From Chrysoporthe austroafricana (lineage: Eukaryota; Ascomycota; Sordariomycetes; Diaporthales; Cryphonectriaceae), in assembly GCA_001051155.2 (NCBI GenBank), contig JYIP02000004.1, positions 3,590,383 to 3,654,382 of the forward strand: a stretch of 64,000 nt of DNA, read 5' to 3'. Made by a program: the position numbers and the translations under genes. Shown piece by piece: positions 37,140 through 50,963 of this stretch (its first letter is position 1; each line of letters begins with the position of its first letter). The notes beneath the pieces were generated by a model. The model did no database searches and was not told the DNA's origin. It worked only from the letters and a program-made list of their open reading frames with translations.

Positions 37140-39828
37140 GAATAATTTCAAGAATAAAATATAGCCCTATATTAATAGCTCGAAAAAGTTAAGAACGAGA
37201 TTTTCCGCTTTAATGCTTTTTAGCAAGCTAAAGCTTTTAAGCTTAATAAGCCCGGGCTTTATAAAAATATTTGCAAAGACTTTCAGATTTTCTTAACTTA
37301 GCTTAAAGCCTATTTTAAGCATTATAGTACTTAGTTTAAGATTATTTATAACAAGATCGATTTTGCAAGAAGCTAATTTGAAAGAATAGCATTCTAATAA
37401 TAAGAGCTTACTTTTCGCGATTATTTGGATAATGATAATGCATTCCGTTCCGAGAATACCAAACGTATTTTTTAGCATTATTCCAATTTCGAGAAAGCCT
37501 TTATTAAGACTTTCGGAAACCCAAACGAATAACGCATTATAATACGGCAATTGGAAGCATTTCGGCAAATAGGATTAGCAATAAATTATATAATTAAATT
37601 CAAATAAATTATTGCTTATTTCGATTACGAAAATAAGCTTTTTATAAATGCTTATTATATAAAATTTAAAGAAGAAATTAAGAATAAATTTTATAAAGAA
37701 AACTAATCCGAAAAACTTAATAAATTTATTAATAAAGCTGTTTGTATCAATAATCGGCTTTACGAACGAAAATAATAATAATAAAAGAATTATAATAATA
37801 CTTTTCGGTATTAATTTAATTTTAGAAAATGTAAATTCTAATACGGCAATCGAAATAATATAGCTTATTTAAGTACGATATATGCTAAATTTATAAAACT
37901 AAATGCCTTTATATGAAAATAATGCAAAGGAATTATCTATTATAATTATAGCAAGAAAGGGCATATTGCTTGCAATTGCTATTAAAAGGAAAAAAAGCGA
38001 AAATAGAAGCTAATCCCGAAAAGACAAATTAATATTGCTTAGCAATAGGAATTCAATTAATTGGATAATAATATCTTACCGGAATAAATAACGGATTTTA
38101 ACTATAATAGTATAAGCTAAATAGCTTGCTACCAAAATCGCTATTTACTATACTTTTTGGCAAAAGAAAGTTTAGAATAGTTTTTACGAAAACTTAAAGG
38201 ATAATAGCAATTCGCTATAAAGAGAAAAGGCTTATTTTATAATATAGCTATAAATAATAACGATTCGGATTGCTTAAGCAATTTGCTAGATATTAAGGAA
38301 AAAGATCTGGGAAAATTCCTTTTAGAAATATATTTCGACCGATAATGGGAAAGGGCAATAAAAGAAAAACTTAATATATAAGCGCTAATACTTAATGCTA
38401 TGCTCGACAAAATAATATTACAAAATAGATAGCCAGATAATTTGCCGATTTAGATATTTGAAGAAAGATTTATCGAGAAAATAAGAAAATTAATTATTTG
38501 GCATATTAAACCGAATTACTTTAAGAGCTGCAATTGAGTAATTAAATATATAAAAATAGAATATTTCGTATATAGGCTTACTTTAAAGAAACTCTTCCAA
38601 AATATTCTATTTCAGAATAACGAATACGAACTTTAAGAAAATAGAAAGATTAATTACTTATACCCTTATTATTATAAACTTGCTTGGATATATTGCGTAT
38701 ATTATAATTGCTAAATATATTTTAGCAAGAAAATTAAATACAATTAATTCCTAATTAAGGAATAAAACCAATTAATCTAATTTATTATAAAATCTTAAAG
38801 GAAATATAAAAAAGTCTTATATATCGAATATAGCAATACTTATATCGGATTACTTAATAACTATTTATAAAAGTATATTCAAAAAAGAATAATATAGGAA
38901 TAATGCTATATATTAATATATTCTATTTATATATAAAATAAAGCTAAAGAATAGTATTAATTGCAAAAAGCTGAAAAGGCAAAGCAGTACGCTTAAAGCT
39001 AAGCAAGAAAGTTGGCAAAACAAATAGCAAAACAAATACAAAACAACTTAAAAAGAAAGGATTGCCTGTAAAAGAATAGCAGCTAATCAAGATTACAAAG
39101 TTCTTATATGCTATTACAAAAAACAAAAAGGAATATATTATTTTGGATGCATATATTAACGGGTAACGTTACGGCACGCTATTGGATAATAGCGCATAAA
39201 GAAATTTTATCTTGCCGGAAATTATTAATGGGAAACGAATTCTTTAAACGCAAAAGAAAAATCCTTATAAACTTAATATTATAGAAAGAAAAGCAATAGC
39301 ATATAACTTCGGAATAATCGATATAGAAATTGATTTTTTACTTATTTCGGTCTAAAGCCTTATAACGAATACTATTTTCGATATTATAGATACGGCATAA
39401 TACGAATTAATCTTAAGAATACTATAGCTTAAAGAATATAATTCTTATATCGATTGAATTACTAGCTAGATTTTATAAGAATTAGCTATATTTACTAAAA
39501 GGATTGCAATTAATAGAAAAAAGAAAATCTTAATTATTGAAAATAGTATTAGAAATATATGCTTAAACAGGTTTAGATATACCTTTAAAGCAAAAGTACT
39601 TGCTAACCGATAAAGAAAAGTTACGAATATTTCGAACTTATAAATATAAGTTAAGGACGAACCGAGAATTTAAGCAATTAGCGGTTAGCAAAAAACTAAT
39701 CCGGTATAAAGCATTACGAAACTATATAGATTATAGAACTATAAAGAGATTCAGCTTCTAATATAATAGGCATAAAAAGGTTATAAAAAGAGATTTAGCC
39801 TTATAAATAACAAATATTCAAAGCTATT
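37140..39828 (+). pseudogene. Gag and protease relic of outer B2
   Basis: Capsid region about 37300-37780 and zinc knuckle about 37935-37985 (YNYSKKGHIACNC). The linker His/Cys motif is near 38660-38720. Protease is near 39150-39240, with the active-site loop read as LLDNSA. It stops at 39828, where inner B2 enters, and pol continues at 47125. All parts carry RIP stops. Confidence 0.82.
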
Positions 39829-40282
39829 TGTTATAACCCATTTAATATGCAAATTACGAATAAAGCAAGCTAATAGCAGGGCAATAAAAACTAACGCAAC
39901 CCAAATACAAAATGGCAAGAAAAGATTACGTAATCAGGATTAAGGTTATAAAAGAAAGATAATCGCCCTAATTGCTTAGCGATTCTAGCGATTACGATAA
40001 GAATAATTTCTTTAATCGCTTAGCAATTCTAGCAATTAAATTGAAAAGCTGGATATATAAGAACATATTTACTGCCCTTTAAATAATTATAAGATAGAAC
40101 TTTTCAGTTATTAATTTAAATATTAATTGAATTCCGCTATTAATAATTGCTTAAAATTTATAAATATTACGATATTTAATAAATATATTTCAATACTTAA
40201 AGCTTATACTTAATATCGCTCTTGCTAATATAAACCTTTTAACTTTATAGTATATTTCAGAATTGCTATAGCGTTTATAATA
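39829..40282 (+). repeat. 5' LTR of inner B2 (454 bp)
   Basis: Starts TGTTATAACCC and ends TTTATAATA. Two direct copies of a unit of about 44 bp lie at about 39957-40040, each holding AATCGCT/AGCGATT-type inverted arms. The TATA box is TATATAA at 40054-40060. Confidence 0.94.
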
Positions 40283-40429
40283 TTTTGATAACTTTTATTT
40301 AAAAACGGTTTAATATATACTCTTTAAGCAATATTAGAAATACGATAGCGCCCTAAATCCCGTTTTTTTCTAGCAATTAAGCCTTTCAGGAAAGAAACCC
40401 GATTATCTTTACTAACGAATAATTCCAGG

Positions 40430-41290
40430 AACAAAATATAGCCCTATACTAATAGCTCGAAAAAGTCAAAAACGAAATTTTCCGCTTTAATGCCTTTCAG
40501 CAAACTAAAGCTTTCAAGCTTAATAAGCCCGGGCCTTACAAAAGTACTCGCAAAGACTTTTAAGCTTTCTTAACTTAGCTTAAAGCTTACTTTAAGCATT
40601 ATAGTACTCAGTTCAGGACTATTTACAATAAGATCGATTTCGCAAGAAGCCGATTCGAAAGAATAGCATTCTAATAATAGGAACTTACCTTTCGTAATTA
40701 TTTGGATAACGATAATGCATTCCGTTCCGAAAATACCAAACGTATTTTCCAATACTATTCCAATTTCGAAAAAGCCTTTACTAAGATTTTCGGAAACCCG
40801 AACAAGCAATATATTGCAATATAGTAATTGAAAGCATTTCGGTAAATAGGATTAGTAGCAAACTATACGGCTAAATTTAGATAAATTATTGCTTATTTCG
40901 ATTACGAAAACGAGCTTTTTATAGACGCATATTATATAGAATTTAAAGAAGAAATTAAAAACGAATTCTATAAAGAAAACTAACCCGAAAAATTTAGTAA
41001 ATTTATTAATAAAGCCGTTCGTATCGATAATCGGCTTTATAAACGAAAATAATAACGAGAGAAAAATTATAATAATACCTTTCGATATTAATTTAACTCT
41101 AGAAAGCGCAAATTCCAATATAGCAACCGAAATAGCATAGCTTATTCGGGTACGATATATGCCGGATTTATAAAACTGGATATTTTTATACGAGAATAAT
41201 GCAAAGGAATTATCTATTATAATTATAGCAAGAAAGGGCATATTGCCCGTAATTGCTATTAAGAGAAAAAAAAGCGAAAATGGAAGCTAG
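40430..41290 (+). pseudogene. Gag relic of inner B2
   Basis: Read through stops, it shows NYLDNDNAFRSENTKRIFQ, a KAFTKIFGNPNKQY-like stretch, then ENELFIDAYYI and KAVRIDNRLYK. The zinc knuckle is at about 41215-41262 (YNYSKKGHIARNC), where an Arg lost in B1 is kept. It is homologous to 10130-10985. Confidence 0.85.
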
Positions 41291-42409
41291 TCCCGGAAAG
41301 ACAAATTAGTATTGCTTAGCAATAAAAACCCAATTAATTAAATAATAATATCTTACTGGAATAAGCAACGAATTCTAATTATAATAGTATAAGCTAGATA
41401 ACTTGCTATTAAAATCGCTATTTATTGCATTTTTCGGCAAAAGAAAATTTAGAATAATTCCTATATAAATTTAAAAGATAATAGCAATTCGCTATAAAAA
41501 GAAAAGGCTTACTTTATAATATAGCTATAAACGATAGCAATTCGGATTATTCAAGCAACCCGTTAAATATTAAGGAAAAAGATTTAAGAAAATTCCCTTT
41601 AAAAATATATTTTCGACCGATAATAAGAAAAAGCAATAGAAAAAGAATTCAATATACAAGCGCTAATACTTAATATTACGCTTGATAAAACGATATTACA
41701 AGATAAATAGCCAGATAATCTGCCGACTTAGATATTTGAAAAAGGATTTATCGAAAAAATAAGAAAATTAGCTATTTAGCATATTAAATTAAATTATTCC
41801 AAAAGCTGTAACTGGGTAACCAAGCATATAAAAATAGAACATTTCATATACGGGTTTACTCTAAAAGAATTTCTTTAAAGCATTCCGTTCCAGAATAGCA
41901 AATACGAATTCCAAGAAAATAGAAAGATTAATTATTTATACCTTTATTATTATAAACTTGCTTAAATATATTGCGTATATTATAATTGCTAGATATATTT
42001 TAGCAAGAAAGTCAAATATAATTAATTCCTAATCAGAAAATAGAATTAATTAATTTAACTTATTATGGAATCCTAAAAAAAATACAGAAAAATCTTATAT
42101 ATCGAATATAATAACGCTTATATCGGATTACTTAATAATTATCTATAGAAATATATTTAAGGAAGAATAATATAGGAATAATATTATATATTGGCATATT
42201 TTATCTATATATAAAACAAAGCTAAGAAATAATACTAATTGCAAAAAGCCGAAAAGGCAAAATAATATGCTTAAAGCTAAGCAAGAAGGTTAGTAAAGCA
42301 AGTAGCGAGATAAATATAGAACGACTTAAAAGGAAAAGATCGCTTATAAAAAAATAGCAGCCGATTAGAATTACAAAATTCCTATACGCTATTACAAAAA
42401 ATAAGGAAG

Positions 42410-45400
42410 AATATATTATTTTGGATATATATATTAACAGGCAATATTATAGCGCACTATTGGATAATAGCGCATAAAGAAATTTTATTTTGCCGGAAAT
42501 TATTAACGGAAAACGAATTCCTTAAATACAGAAAAAAGATCCTTATAAACTTAATACTATAAAAGGAAAAGCAATAGCATATAACTTCGGAATAATCGAT
42601 ATAGAAACTAATTACCTACTTATTTCAGTTTAAAGCCTTATAACAAATACTATTTTCGATATTACAAATATAATATAGCATAAATTAATCTTAGGAATAT
42701 TATAGCTTAAAGAATATAACCTTTATATCGATTGGACTATTAGCTAGATTTTATAAGAATTAGCCGTACTTACTGAAAAAGTTGCAATTAACGGAAAAAG
42801 GAAAGTCTTAATTATTAAGGATAATATCAGAAACGTATATTTAAACAGGCTTAAATATACTCTTAAAGCAGAAGTACTTGCCAAATAATAAGGAAAGGTT
42901 ACGGATATTTCGAATTTATAAGCATAGATTAAAAACGGACCGAGAATTTAAGCGATTAATAATTAGCAAAAAGCTAATTTAATATAAAACGTTACGAAAC
43001 TATATAGACTATAGAATTATAAAGAGATTTAGCTTCTAGTATAATAAGCACAAAAAGGCTACGAAAAGAGATTTGGCTTTACAAATAACAAATATTTAAA
43101 GCTACCAGAAACCAGAATATACAGATAGAAAAAGGAAGCAAGCGAAACAAAATACGCTTAACGGTATCTTTTGTTTTTCCAAATCTCAAAAGATAAGGAA
43201 AGACTATTACCAGAATTCAAGAACGTATTAAAAGAATATTACGAATTCAAGAAATTATAGCAAAGGAAATTTAATACCGGTTTACCGGAATACAGCCTTT
43301 ACGATTATAAAATTTTACTAAAAAAAAGAACTTAGCTAAAGTTTTACTTTATTTACGGACTTAATAAAGCAACATTCGAAGCATTCAGGGAATATATTAA
43401 CGAAAACTTGAAAAAAAGCTATATCCGACTATCGCAATTACTTATAAAATACTCAATCCTATTTATACCCAAAAAGAATAGCAAGTTATAACTCTATATA
43501 GACTATCGATAACTTAACGATATTATAATTAAGAATCGATACCCGTTACTACTAGCAAGTGAAATAAGAGATCGATTAATAGGAACAAAATTGTTTATTA
43601 TATTCGATTTCAAAGAAGGATATTATTATATCCGGATTAAGGAAAACAATATCTGGAAAACGGCTTTCAGAATACGATACGGATATTACGAATATATAAT
43701 TATACCTTTCGGACTTACAAATATACTAGCATTTTTCCAAAAGATAATCAATTATATTTTCTGCAAGTTTTTAGATATTACCGTTATTATCTATTTCGAT
43801 AATATCTTTATTTTTTCCAAAAATTTTGAATTATATAAGCAATACGTACGCAAAGTATTCCAAATGCTATAAAATAATAAATTCCTAATCGAACTTAGCA
43901 AATGCTATTTCTATTAATAGAAAATTAATTATTTCGGATATATTATCGAATTAAAGCAAATTAGCATATAGGAAAGCAAAGTTGAAATAATATAAAAATA
44001 GCTTATATTAAAGAATATCAGAAATATTAAAGCATTTTTCGGATATATTAATTTCTATTAATAATTTATCCGAAATTATAATAAAATCGCATATTTTCTT
44101 ATAGATTTTATAAAGAAAAACTAAAAATTCAAATAAATTCTCAAAATATAAAAAGCATTTAATAAAATTAAAAAACGAATTACGTTAAAACTAATTTTTT
44201 ACGAAATAAACCCAGAAAAACCTTTCGAAATCGAAACTAATATATCGGATTATGCATTCAGCAAATAATTAAGCTAACGAAATAATCAGAAATATTTCAA
44301 AATTGTAAATAATTTTTCAAAAAAACTGAATAGCTCAAAATTCAATTATAGCATTCCGAATAAAGAATTAATAGCAATCGTTAAAACATTCGAAAAATAA
44401 TAACGATACTTAATTAGAGTCAAATATTAAATTATAATGCATTCGGATTATAAAAACCTAATAATATTTATAATTATAAAAGTTTTGAATAAACGATAAA
44501 TCAGATAAGCAGAATTCCTTTCGCAATTCGATTTGAAAATTATTTATTGCAAAAAATCCGAAAATAGCAAAGCAAATATATTTAGCAAATAGTTAAACTA
44601 TTAAAATATAAAGCCAAAAGAATTCTAAAATATCTTTTGGCAAAATAAGAATAGCAATTTTATAAACGAAGCTAGAGAACTCGATATAGTTATCAAAATT
44701 AGCAATAATAAGGAAAAATTAAAAAATATAATTTTTGAAAAATAAAACGAATATATCCGAAATATATATAGAGCATTAGCATACGGCTATTAAAGAATTA
44801 GAGCTATATACGAAAGAATTAAGAGATATTAGAACTTTCCAGGATTAAAGAAAAGGATTAAGAAAATCTTATAAAAATACGATAGCTATAAGAAAAATAA
44901 AATTGAATATTATAAGCCTTATAAGCTACTCTAATTGCTTCTTATTCCAAAAGCAGTTTAGCAATCCATTAATTAGGATTTCATTATTAAATTATTTCTC
45001 TTACGAAAACCTTTAATTAAAATACAATACGATAGCATTCTACTAATAATTTACAAATTAAATAAATACGCTTACTTCCTTTTCTATAAAGAAAATAATA
45101 TAGCGGAAGACCTTGTATATATATTTTTCAGAATAGTTATAGCTAATTATAGCATGCTTAAAGAAATTATTTCCGATAGAAATAAGAAATTCGTATTAAA
45201 TTTCTGGATATCGATAATTGGATTAATTTATTGCTTCTAATACAATTCGCATATAATAGCGCAAATATAAATATAATAAAAAGATTACTATTTTATATAC
45301 TATACGGCTATAACCCGATAGCTTATTATAACGAATTACTAAGAGCAAATACGGAAGCAATAGAGAAACGAATTAAGAAAATTAAGAAAGTATAAAAAGA

Positions 45401-45870
45401 ATTGCAAGAAGAATTAAAATTTGTATAAAAAAGAATAACCCGGTATACTAATTCTAAAAGAATTGAAAGATTAATTTTGCAAGAAAGAAATAAAGTTTAC
45501 TTCATTTAACAAAAAGAATATATCAAAATAACCAGATCTTCTTACTTGCTAGATTATAAGAAATTCGGACTATTCAAAATTCTGAAGAAAATCTCAAATA
45601 TTAATTTTAAACTTGCATTACTTTACGGAATGAAAATCTACCCGGTTTTTTACATTTCGCTTCTTAAACCTATACTTAAAATAGCCGAAATAGATAATAT
45701 AATATAAATAGAAAATAACGAATTAAAATACGAAATGGAATAAGTCCTTAAATATTAGAAATTAACGAATTATAAGGAATATTTGATTAAATGGAAAGGC
45801 TACCGTTCGAGCGAAAACAATTAAGAACTAACCAAAAATCTGAATAATGCGAAATAAATAATTGAATTTT
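42410..45870 (+). pseudogene. Pol relic of inner B2, integrase deleted in its core
   Basis: Protease loop LLDNSA near 42460. RT has the longest open piece, 43591-43872: FDFKEGYYYIRIKEN, PFGLTN and the catalytic box changed to YFDN. RNase H about 44210-44600. Integrase about 44820-45420, where the second-Asp region (ISDRNKKF) ends ...FWIS and jumps at about 45212 to the later DNWINL-like stretch. The gap equals B1 14915-15041 (127 bp), so the catalytic Glu region is gone and the frame shifts. Chromodomain about 45725-45870 (EYLIKWKGYRSSEN). Confidence 0.9.
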
Positions 45871-46129
45871 ACTGGAAAGGGCATTTACCAATATAAATAA
45901 GCATTCTTAATTAAGCAACTTAATTAATTTTATAGCTTAACCAAGAAATCCGATATGCTATTAATATAGCAAAAACTCTTTATTAGTAATAAAGACTGTA
46001 TAACTAATTAAGATAAATTATAAATAGTAAAACGCTATTACGAATTAATACCCAGTACTGAAATAAGAAAACAATTAGTTAAGAAGACTTATTAATTAAT
46101 TAAAAGAATAAGCAATACTAGAAAGATCG

Positions 46130-46600
46130 GCTGCGTTTTCGGGCTTAATCCCTGAAATAATAGCAGACTAATTAATTTCAGAACCAAACTGCTATAGAAC
46201 AACTTCAAAATCAAAACTTTTAAGAAAAAGACTTTTAAGAATAAAAGATTCCGCAGCACGACGCTCGGCTTCGGCCTTATAACGCTCTTCTACCTCGTCC
46301 TTAAGCTTTTGATAATAAGCAAAAATAACTAGCAGGTTTTGGGAGTTAATAAGCTTAAAGATATTATAACGGGCATAATGAAAATGCATATATTCCGTAT
46401 AACGAAACGAATCCTTAACCGAAATAGCATAAGATTTAAGTTTTCGTTCGTTATAAGCGAAATAGGGGATTATGCTAATAGCTTTAGTAAGAATAATAGA
46501 ATAAAGGGTTTTCGCTTATTTGGAACGATCGGAATGAAAATTGTTAAAAATCGGTTTGGAAATTCTATTCGATATTTCGATTAGGAAAGCGTAATAGCAT
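46130..46600 (-). pseudogene. Antisense Cys-motif coiled-coil frame of inner B2
   Basis: The minus-strand frame includes the open stretch 46192-46389. In order it shows KDSFRYTEYMHFHYARYN, matching DSFRYSKCVRFNRFRYDM of B1 and so a decayed Cys motif. The coiled coil YYQKLKDEVEERYKAEAERR follows, then KSFDFEVVL, a stop for Gln, and QFGSE. It is shorter in the coiled coil than the B1 version. Conservation across diverged B1 and B2 supports a real former gene. Confidence 0.68.
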
Positions 46601-46665
46601 ATCAAAACAAGCAAAGAATACTTACGAAATATTATTAAGGATAACGATTAATAAGAAAAAAATAA

Positions 46666-47119
46666 TATTATAACCTATTCAATATACAAATTACGAATAA
46701 AGCAAGCTAATAGCAAAGCAATAAAAACTGGTATAACTCAAATATAAAATAGCAAGAAAAGATTATATAATTAAGGTTAAAGTTATAAAGGAAAAATAAT
46801 TGCTTTAATTGCTTAGCAATTTTAGCGATTATAATAAGAATAATCGCTTTAATCGCTTAGCAATTTTAGCGATTGGATTAAAAAGCTAGATATATAAGAG
46901 TACGTTTACTGCTCTTTAAATAATTATAAGACGGAACTTTTCAGTTATTAATCTAAATATCAATTGGACTTTGTTATTAATAATTGCTCAAAACTTATAA
47001 ATATTACGATATTCAGTAAATATATTTCAGCACTTAAAGCTTATATTTAATACCGCTTTTGCTAGCATAAACCTCTTAACCTTATAGTATATTTCAGGAT
47101 TATTATAGCGTTTATAACA
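46666..47119 (+). repeat. 3' LTR of inner B2 (454 bp)
   Basis: Starts TATTATAACC and keeps the unmutated end TATAACA. The direct repeats are at about 46795-46877. The purine-rich AATAAGAAAAAAATAA just upstream is the likely polypurine tract. Followed by CTATT. Confidence 0.94.
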
Positions 47120-47124
47120 CTATT

Positions 47125-50030
47125 AAAAATCAGGATATATAAATAGAAAAAAGAAGTAATAGAAAAGAAGTATGCTTAATAGTACCTTATATTTTTCTAA
47201 ATTGCAAAAGACGAAAAAAGATCGCTACCAGAATTCAAAAACGTATTACGAGAATATTATAAGTTCAGAAAATTATAGCAAAAGAAATTTAATACCGGCT
47301 TACCGGAATACGAGCTTTATAATTACGAAATTTTACTAAAAGAAGGAATTTAGTTAAAGTTCTATTCTATTTACAGACTTAACAAAATAAGATTTAAAGC
47401 ATTCAGAGAATATATTAACGAAAATTTGAAAAAAGGCTATATCCGATTATCGCAATTACTCGCAAAATATTCAATTCTATTTATACTTAAAAAGAATAGC
47501 AAATTACGATTTTATATAAATTACTAGCAATTTAATAATATTATAATTAAGAATCGGTATTTATTATTTTTAGCAAACGAAATGAAAGACTGATTAATAA
47601 GAATAAAATAGTTTATAATGCTTGATTTCAAAAAAGGATATTATTATATTCGAATTAAAGAAAATAATATTTAGAAAACGGCTTTCAAAATATAATACAA
47701 ATATTATAAATACGTAATTATACCTTTCGGATTTATAAATATATTAATATTTTTCCAAGAAATGATTAATTATATCTTTTACGAATTCTTGAATATTACC
47801 GTTATCGTTTATTTCAATAATATCCTTATTTTTTCTAAAAATCTCGGATTATATAAGCAATATATATATAAAGTATTCCAAATATTACAAAATAATAAAT
47901 TCTTAATCGAACTTAATAAATGCTATTTTTATTAATAAAAGATTAATTACTTTAGCTATATTATCGAGCTAGAATAAATTAGCATATAAGAAAATAAAGT
48001 TAAAGCAATACGGGAATAGTTTATATTAAGGAATATTAAAAATATTAAAGCATTTTTCGAATATGCTAATTTCTATTAATAATTTATCCGAAATTATAGC
48101 AAGATTGCATACTCTTTTATAAACTTTACGAAAAAAAACTGAAAATTCGAATAAATCCTTAAAATACAAAAAGCATTCAATAAGATTAAAGAACGAATTA
48201 TATTAAAACCAATTCTTTGCGAAACAAATTTAAAGAAATTTTTCGAAATCGAAACTAATATATCAGATTACGCATTCGGCAAACAATTAAGCTAACGGGA
48301 TAATCAAAATCGTTTCAGGATCGTAAGCAATTTTTCAAAAAAATTAAATAACCCAGAACTCAATTACGGCATTCCAAATAAGGAATTAATAGCAATCATT
48401 AAAGCATTCGAAAAATAATAACGATACTTAATCGGAATTAAATACCAAATTATAATATATTCGGATTACAAAAACTTAATAATATTTATAATTACAAAAG
48501 TTTTAAATAAATAATAAATTAAATAAGCAAAATTCCTTTTGCAATTCGATTTGAAAATCATTTATTGCAAAAGATTTAAAAATAGTAAAGTAAATGCATT
48601 TAGCAAATAAGCGAATTATTAAAATATAGAGCTAAAAGAATTTTAAAATATCTTTCAGTAAGATAAAAATAGCAATTTTGTAAATAAAGCTAAAGAATTC
48701 GATATAATTATCAAAATTAGCAATAATGAAAAAAGATTAGAAAATATAACCTTTGAAAAATAAAATAAATATATCCGAAATATATATAATATATTAGTAT
48801 ATAGCTATTAAGGAATTAGAATTACGTACAAAAGAATCAAGAAATATTGGAATTTTTTAAGATTAAAGAAAAAGATTAAAAAAATCTTATAAGAATACGA
48901 TAGCTGCAAGAAGAATAAAATTGAATATTATAAGCTTTATAAGCTACTTTAATCGTTTCTTATTTCGGAAGCAATTTAGCAATCTATTAGCTAGAACTTT
49001 ATTATTAAGCTATTTCTCTTACGAAAACTCTTAATTAAAATATAATACGATAGCATTTTAATAATAATTTGCAAATTAAGCAAATATGCTTATTTCTTTT
49101 CGTATAAAGAAAGCAATATAGCAGAAAACCTTATATATATATTTTTGAAAATAATTATAGCTAATTATAGCATACTTAAAGAAATTATTTCCGATAGAAA
49201 TAAGAAATTCGTATTAAACTTTTAAACTTTATTTATAAAATTATTCGGAATATAATAAAAAATATTTATAGCATTCTATTTACAAATAAATAAATAAATA
49301 AAATAAACGAATTAAATTATCAAATAATATTTATAGCATTATATAAATTACAAATAAAATAATTGAATTAACTTATTATTTCTAATATAATTCGTATATA
49401 ATAATACAAATATAAATATAATAAAAAAATTATTATTCTATATATTATACGGCTATAACCCAATAGCTTATTATAACAAATTATTAAAAGCAAATACGGA
49501 AGCGGCAAAGAAACGAATTAAGAAAATTAAGAAAATATAAAAAAAATTACAAGAAAAATTAAAATTTATATAAGAAAGAATAACTTAGTATGCTAATTTT
49601 AAGAGAATTAAAGGATTAATTTTGCAAGAAAGAAATAAAATTTACTTTATTTGACAAAAAAAATATATTAAAATAATCAGACCTTTTTATTCGTTAGATT
49701 ATAAGAAATTCGGATTATTTAAAATTCTGAAAAAAATCTTAGATATCAATTTTGAATTTGCATTACCTTACGGAATGAAAATCCATTCAGTCTTTCATAT
49801 TTCGCTTCTTAAACCTATATTTAAGATAGCCGAAACAGATATTATAATATAAGCAGAAAATAACGAACCAGAATACGAAATGGAACGAATCTTTAAATAT
49901 CAGAAATTAATAAATTATAAGGAATACTTGATTAAGTAGAAAAGTTACCGCTCGAGCGAAAACAATTAAAAACTAATTAAAAACTTGAATAATGCAAAAC
50001 AAGCAATTAAATTTTACTAGAAAGGGCATT
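47125..50030 (+). pseudogene. Pol relic of outer B2 (RT to chromodomain)
   Basis: Continues the frame broken at 39828. RT about 47330-47900, RNase H about 48230-48620, integrase about 48830-49600, chromodomain about 49870-50020. Unlike inner B2, the integrase region between the second Asp and the Glu is present (about 49200-49330), so the 127 bp deletion is private to the inner copy. Heavily mutated, with no long open stretch. Confidence 0.84.
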
Positions 50031-50269
50031 TATTAGTATAAATAAGCATTTTTAGCCAAATAGCTTAACTAATCTTATAGCTTAATCAAGAAATCCGATA
50101 TGCTATTAATATAGCAAAAACTCTTTATTAATAACGAAAATTGTATAATTAATCAAAATAAATTACAAATAATAAAATGCTATTACGAATTAGCATTTAG
50201 TATTGAAATAAAAGAACGATTAATTAAGAAGATTTATTAATTAGCTAGAAGGATAATTAATATTAAAAA

Positions 50270-50900
50270 GATCGGCTATATTTTCAGATTTAACCCTTAA
50301 AATGATAGCGGATTAATTAATTTTAAAACCAAATTGCTATAAGGCAGTTTCAAAATCAAAACTTTCAGGAAAAGGACTTTTAAGAACGAAAGGTTCCGTA
50401 GCACGACATTCAGCTTCAGCCTTACAACGCTCCTCTTTAGCCTTTTCGGCCTTTAGCCATTTCAGCTTTTCCAGATTAAATAAACTATAACGAATAGCCC
50501 GAACTATCTTTTCTTTCTATAACTGCTTTTAAGCACGCATTCGATAGATCTTAATATCCAAAGCTTAACGTTTTTCCTCTAGCTCTTTTATCTCGTTTTT
50601 AAGCTTTTAATAATAAACAGAAATAGCTAACAGGTTTTAGGAATTAATAGGTTTAAGGATATCGCAATAAGCATAGCGAAAATGTATATACTTTGCATAG
50701 CGAAATGAATTCTCGACCGAAATAGCGCAAAACTTAAATCTTTGCTTATTATAAGCGGAATAAGGGATTATACTAATAGTTCTAGCAAGAATAATGGAAT
50801 AAAGGATTTTCGCTTATTTGGAACGATTAGAACGAAAATTATTAGAAATTGGTTTGGAAACTCTATTCGATATTTCGATTAAGAAAGCATAATAGCATAT
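50270..50900 (-). pseudogene. Antisense coiled-coil frame of outer B2
   Basis: The minus-strand relic aligns with the antisense frame of inner B2 and B1. It is more degraded, with stops and shifts. The GAAAGCTGAAA...AGGCTAAAGAGGAGCG region (read on minus) encodes the charged coiled-coil part. The C-terminal FGS-Ile/Val-Asn segment is near 50320. Confidence 0.5.
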
Positions 50901-50963
50901 CAAAACGAGCAAGGAATACTTACGGAATATCGTTAAGGATAACGATTAATAAGAAAGAAATAA

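Larger units (their letters stand above)
39829..47119 (+). mobile_element. Complete inner family B (type B2) element, 7,291 bp
   Basis: Two 454 bp LTRs (39829-40282 and 46666-47119) are flanked by a perfect CTATT duplication (39824-39828 and 47120-47124). Inserted in the pol region of outer B2. Contains gag, pol and an antisense frame. This is the youngest insertion of the nested stack by position. Its integrase gene carries a 127 bp deletion. Confidence 0.96.
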
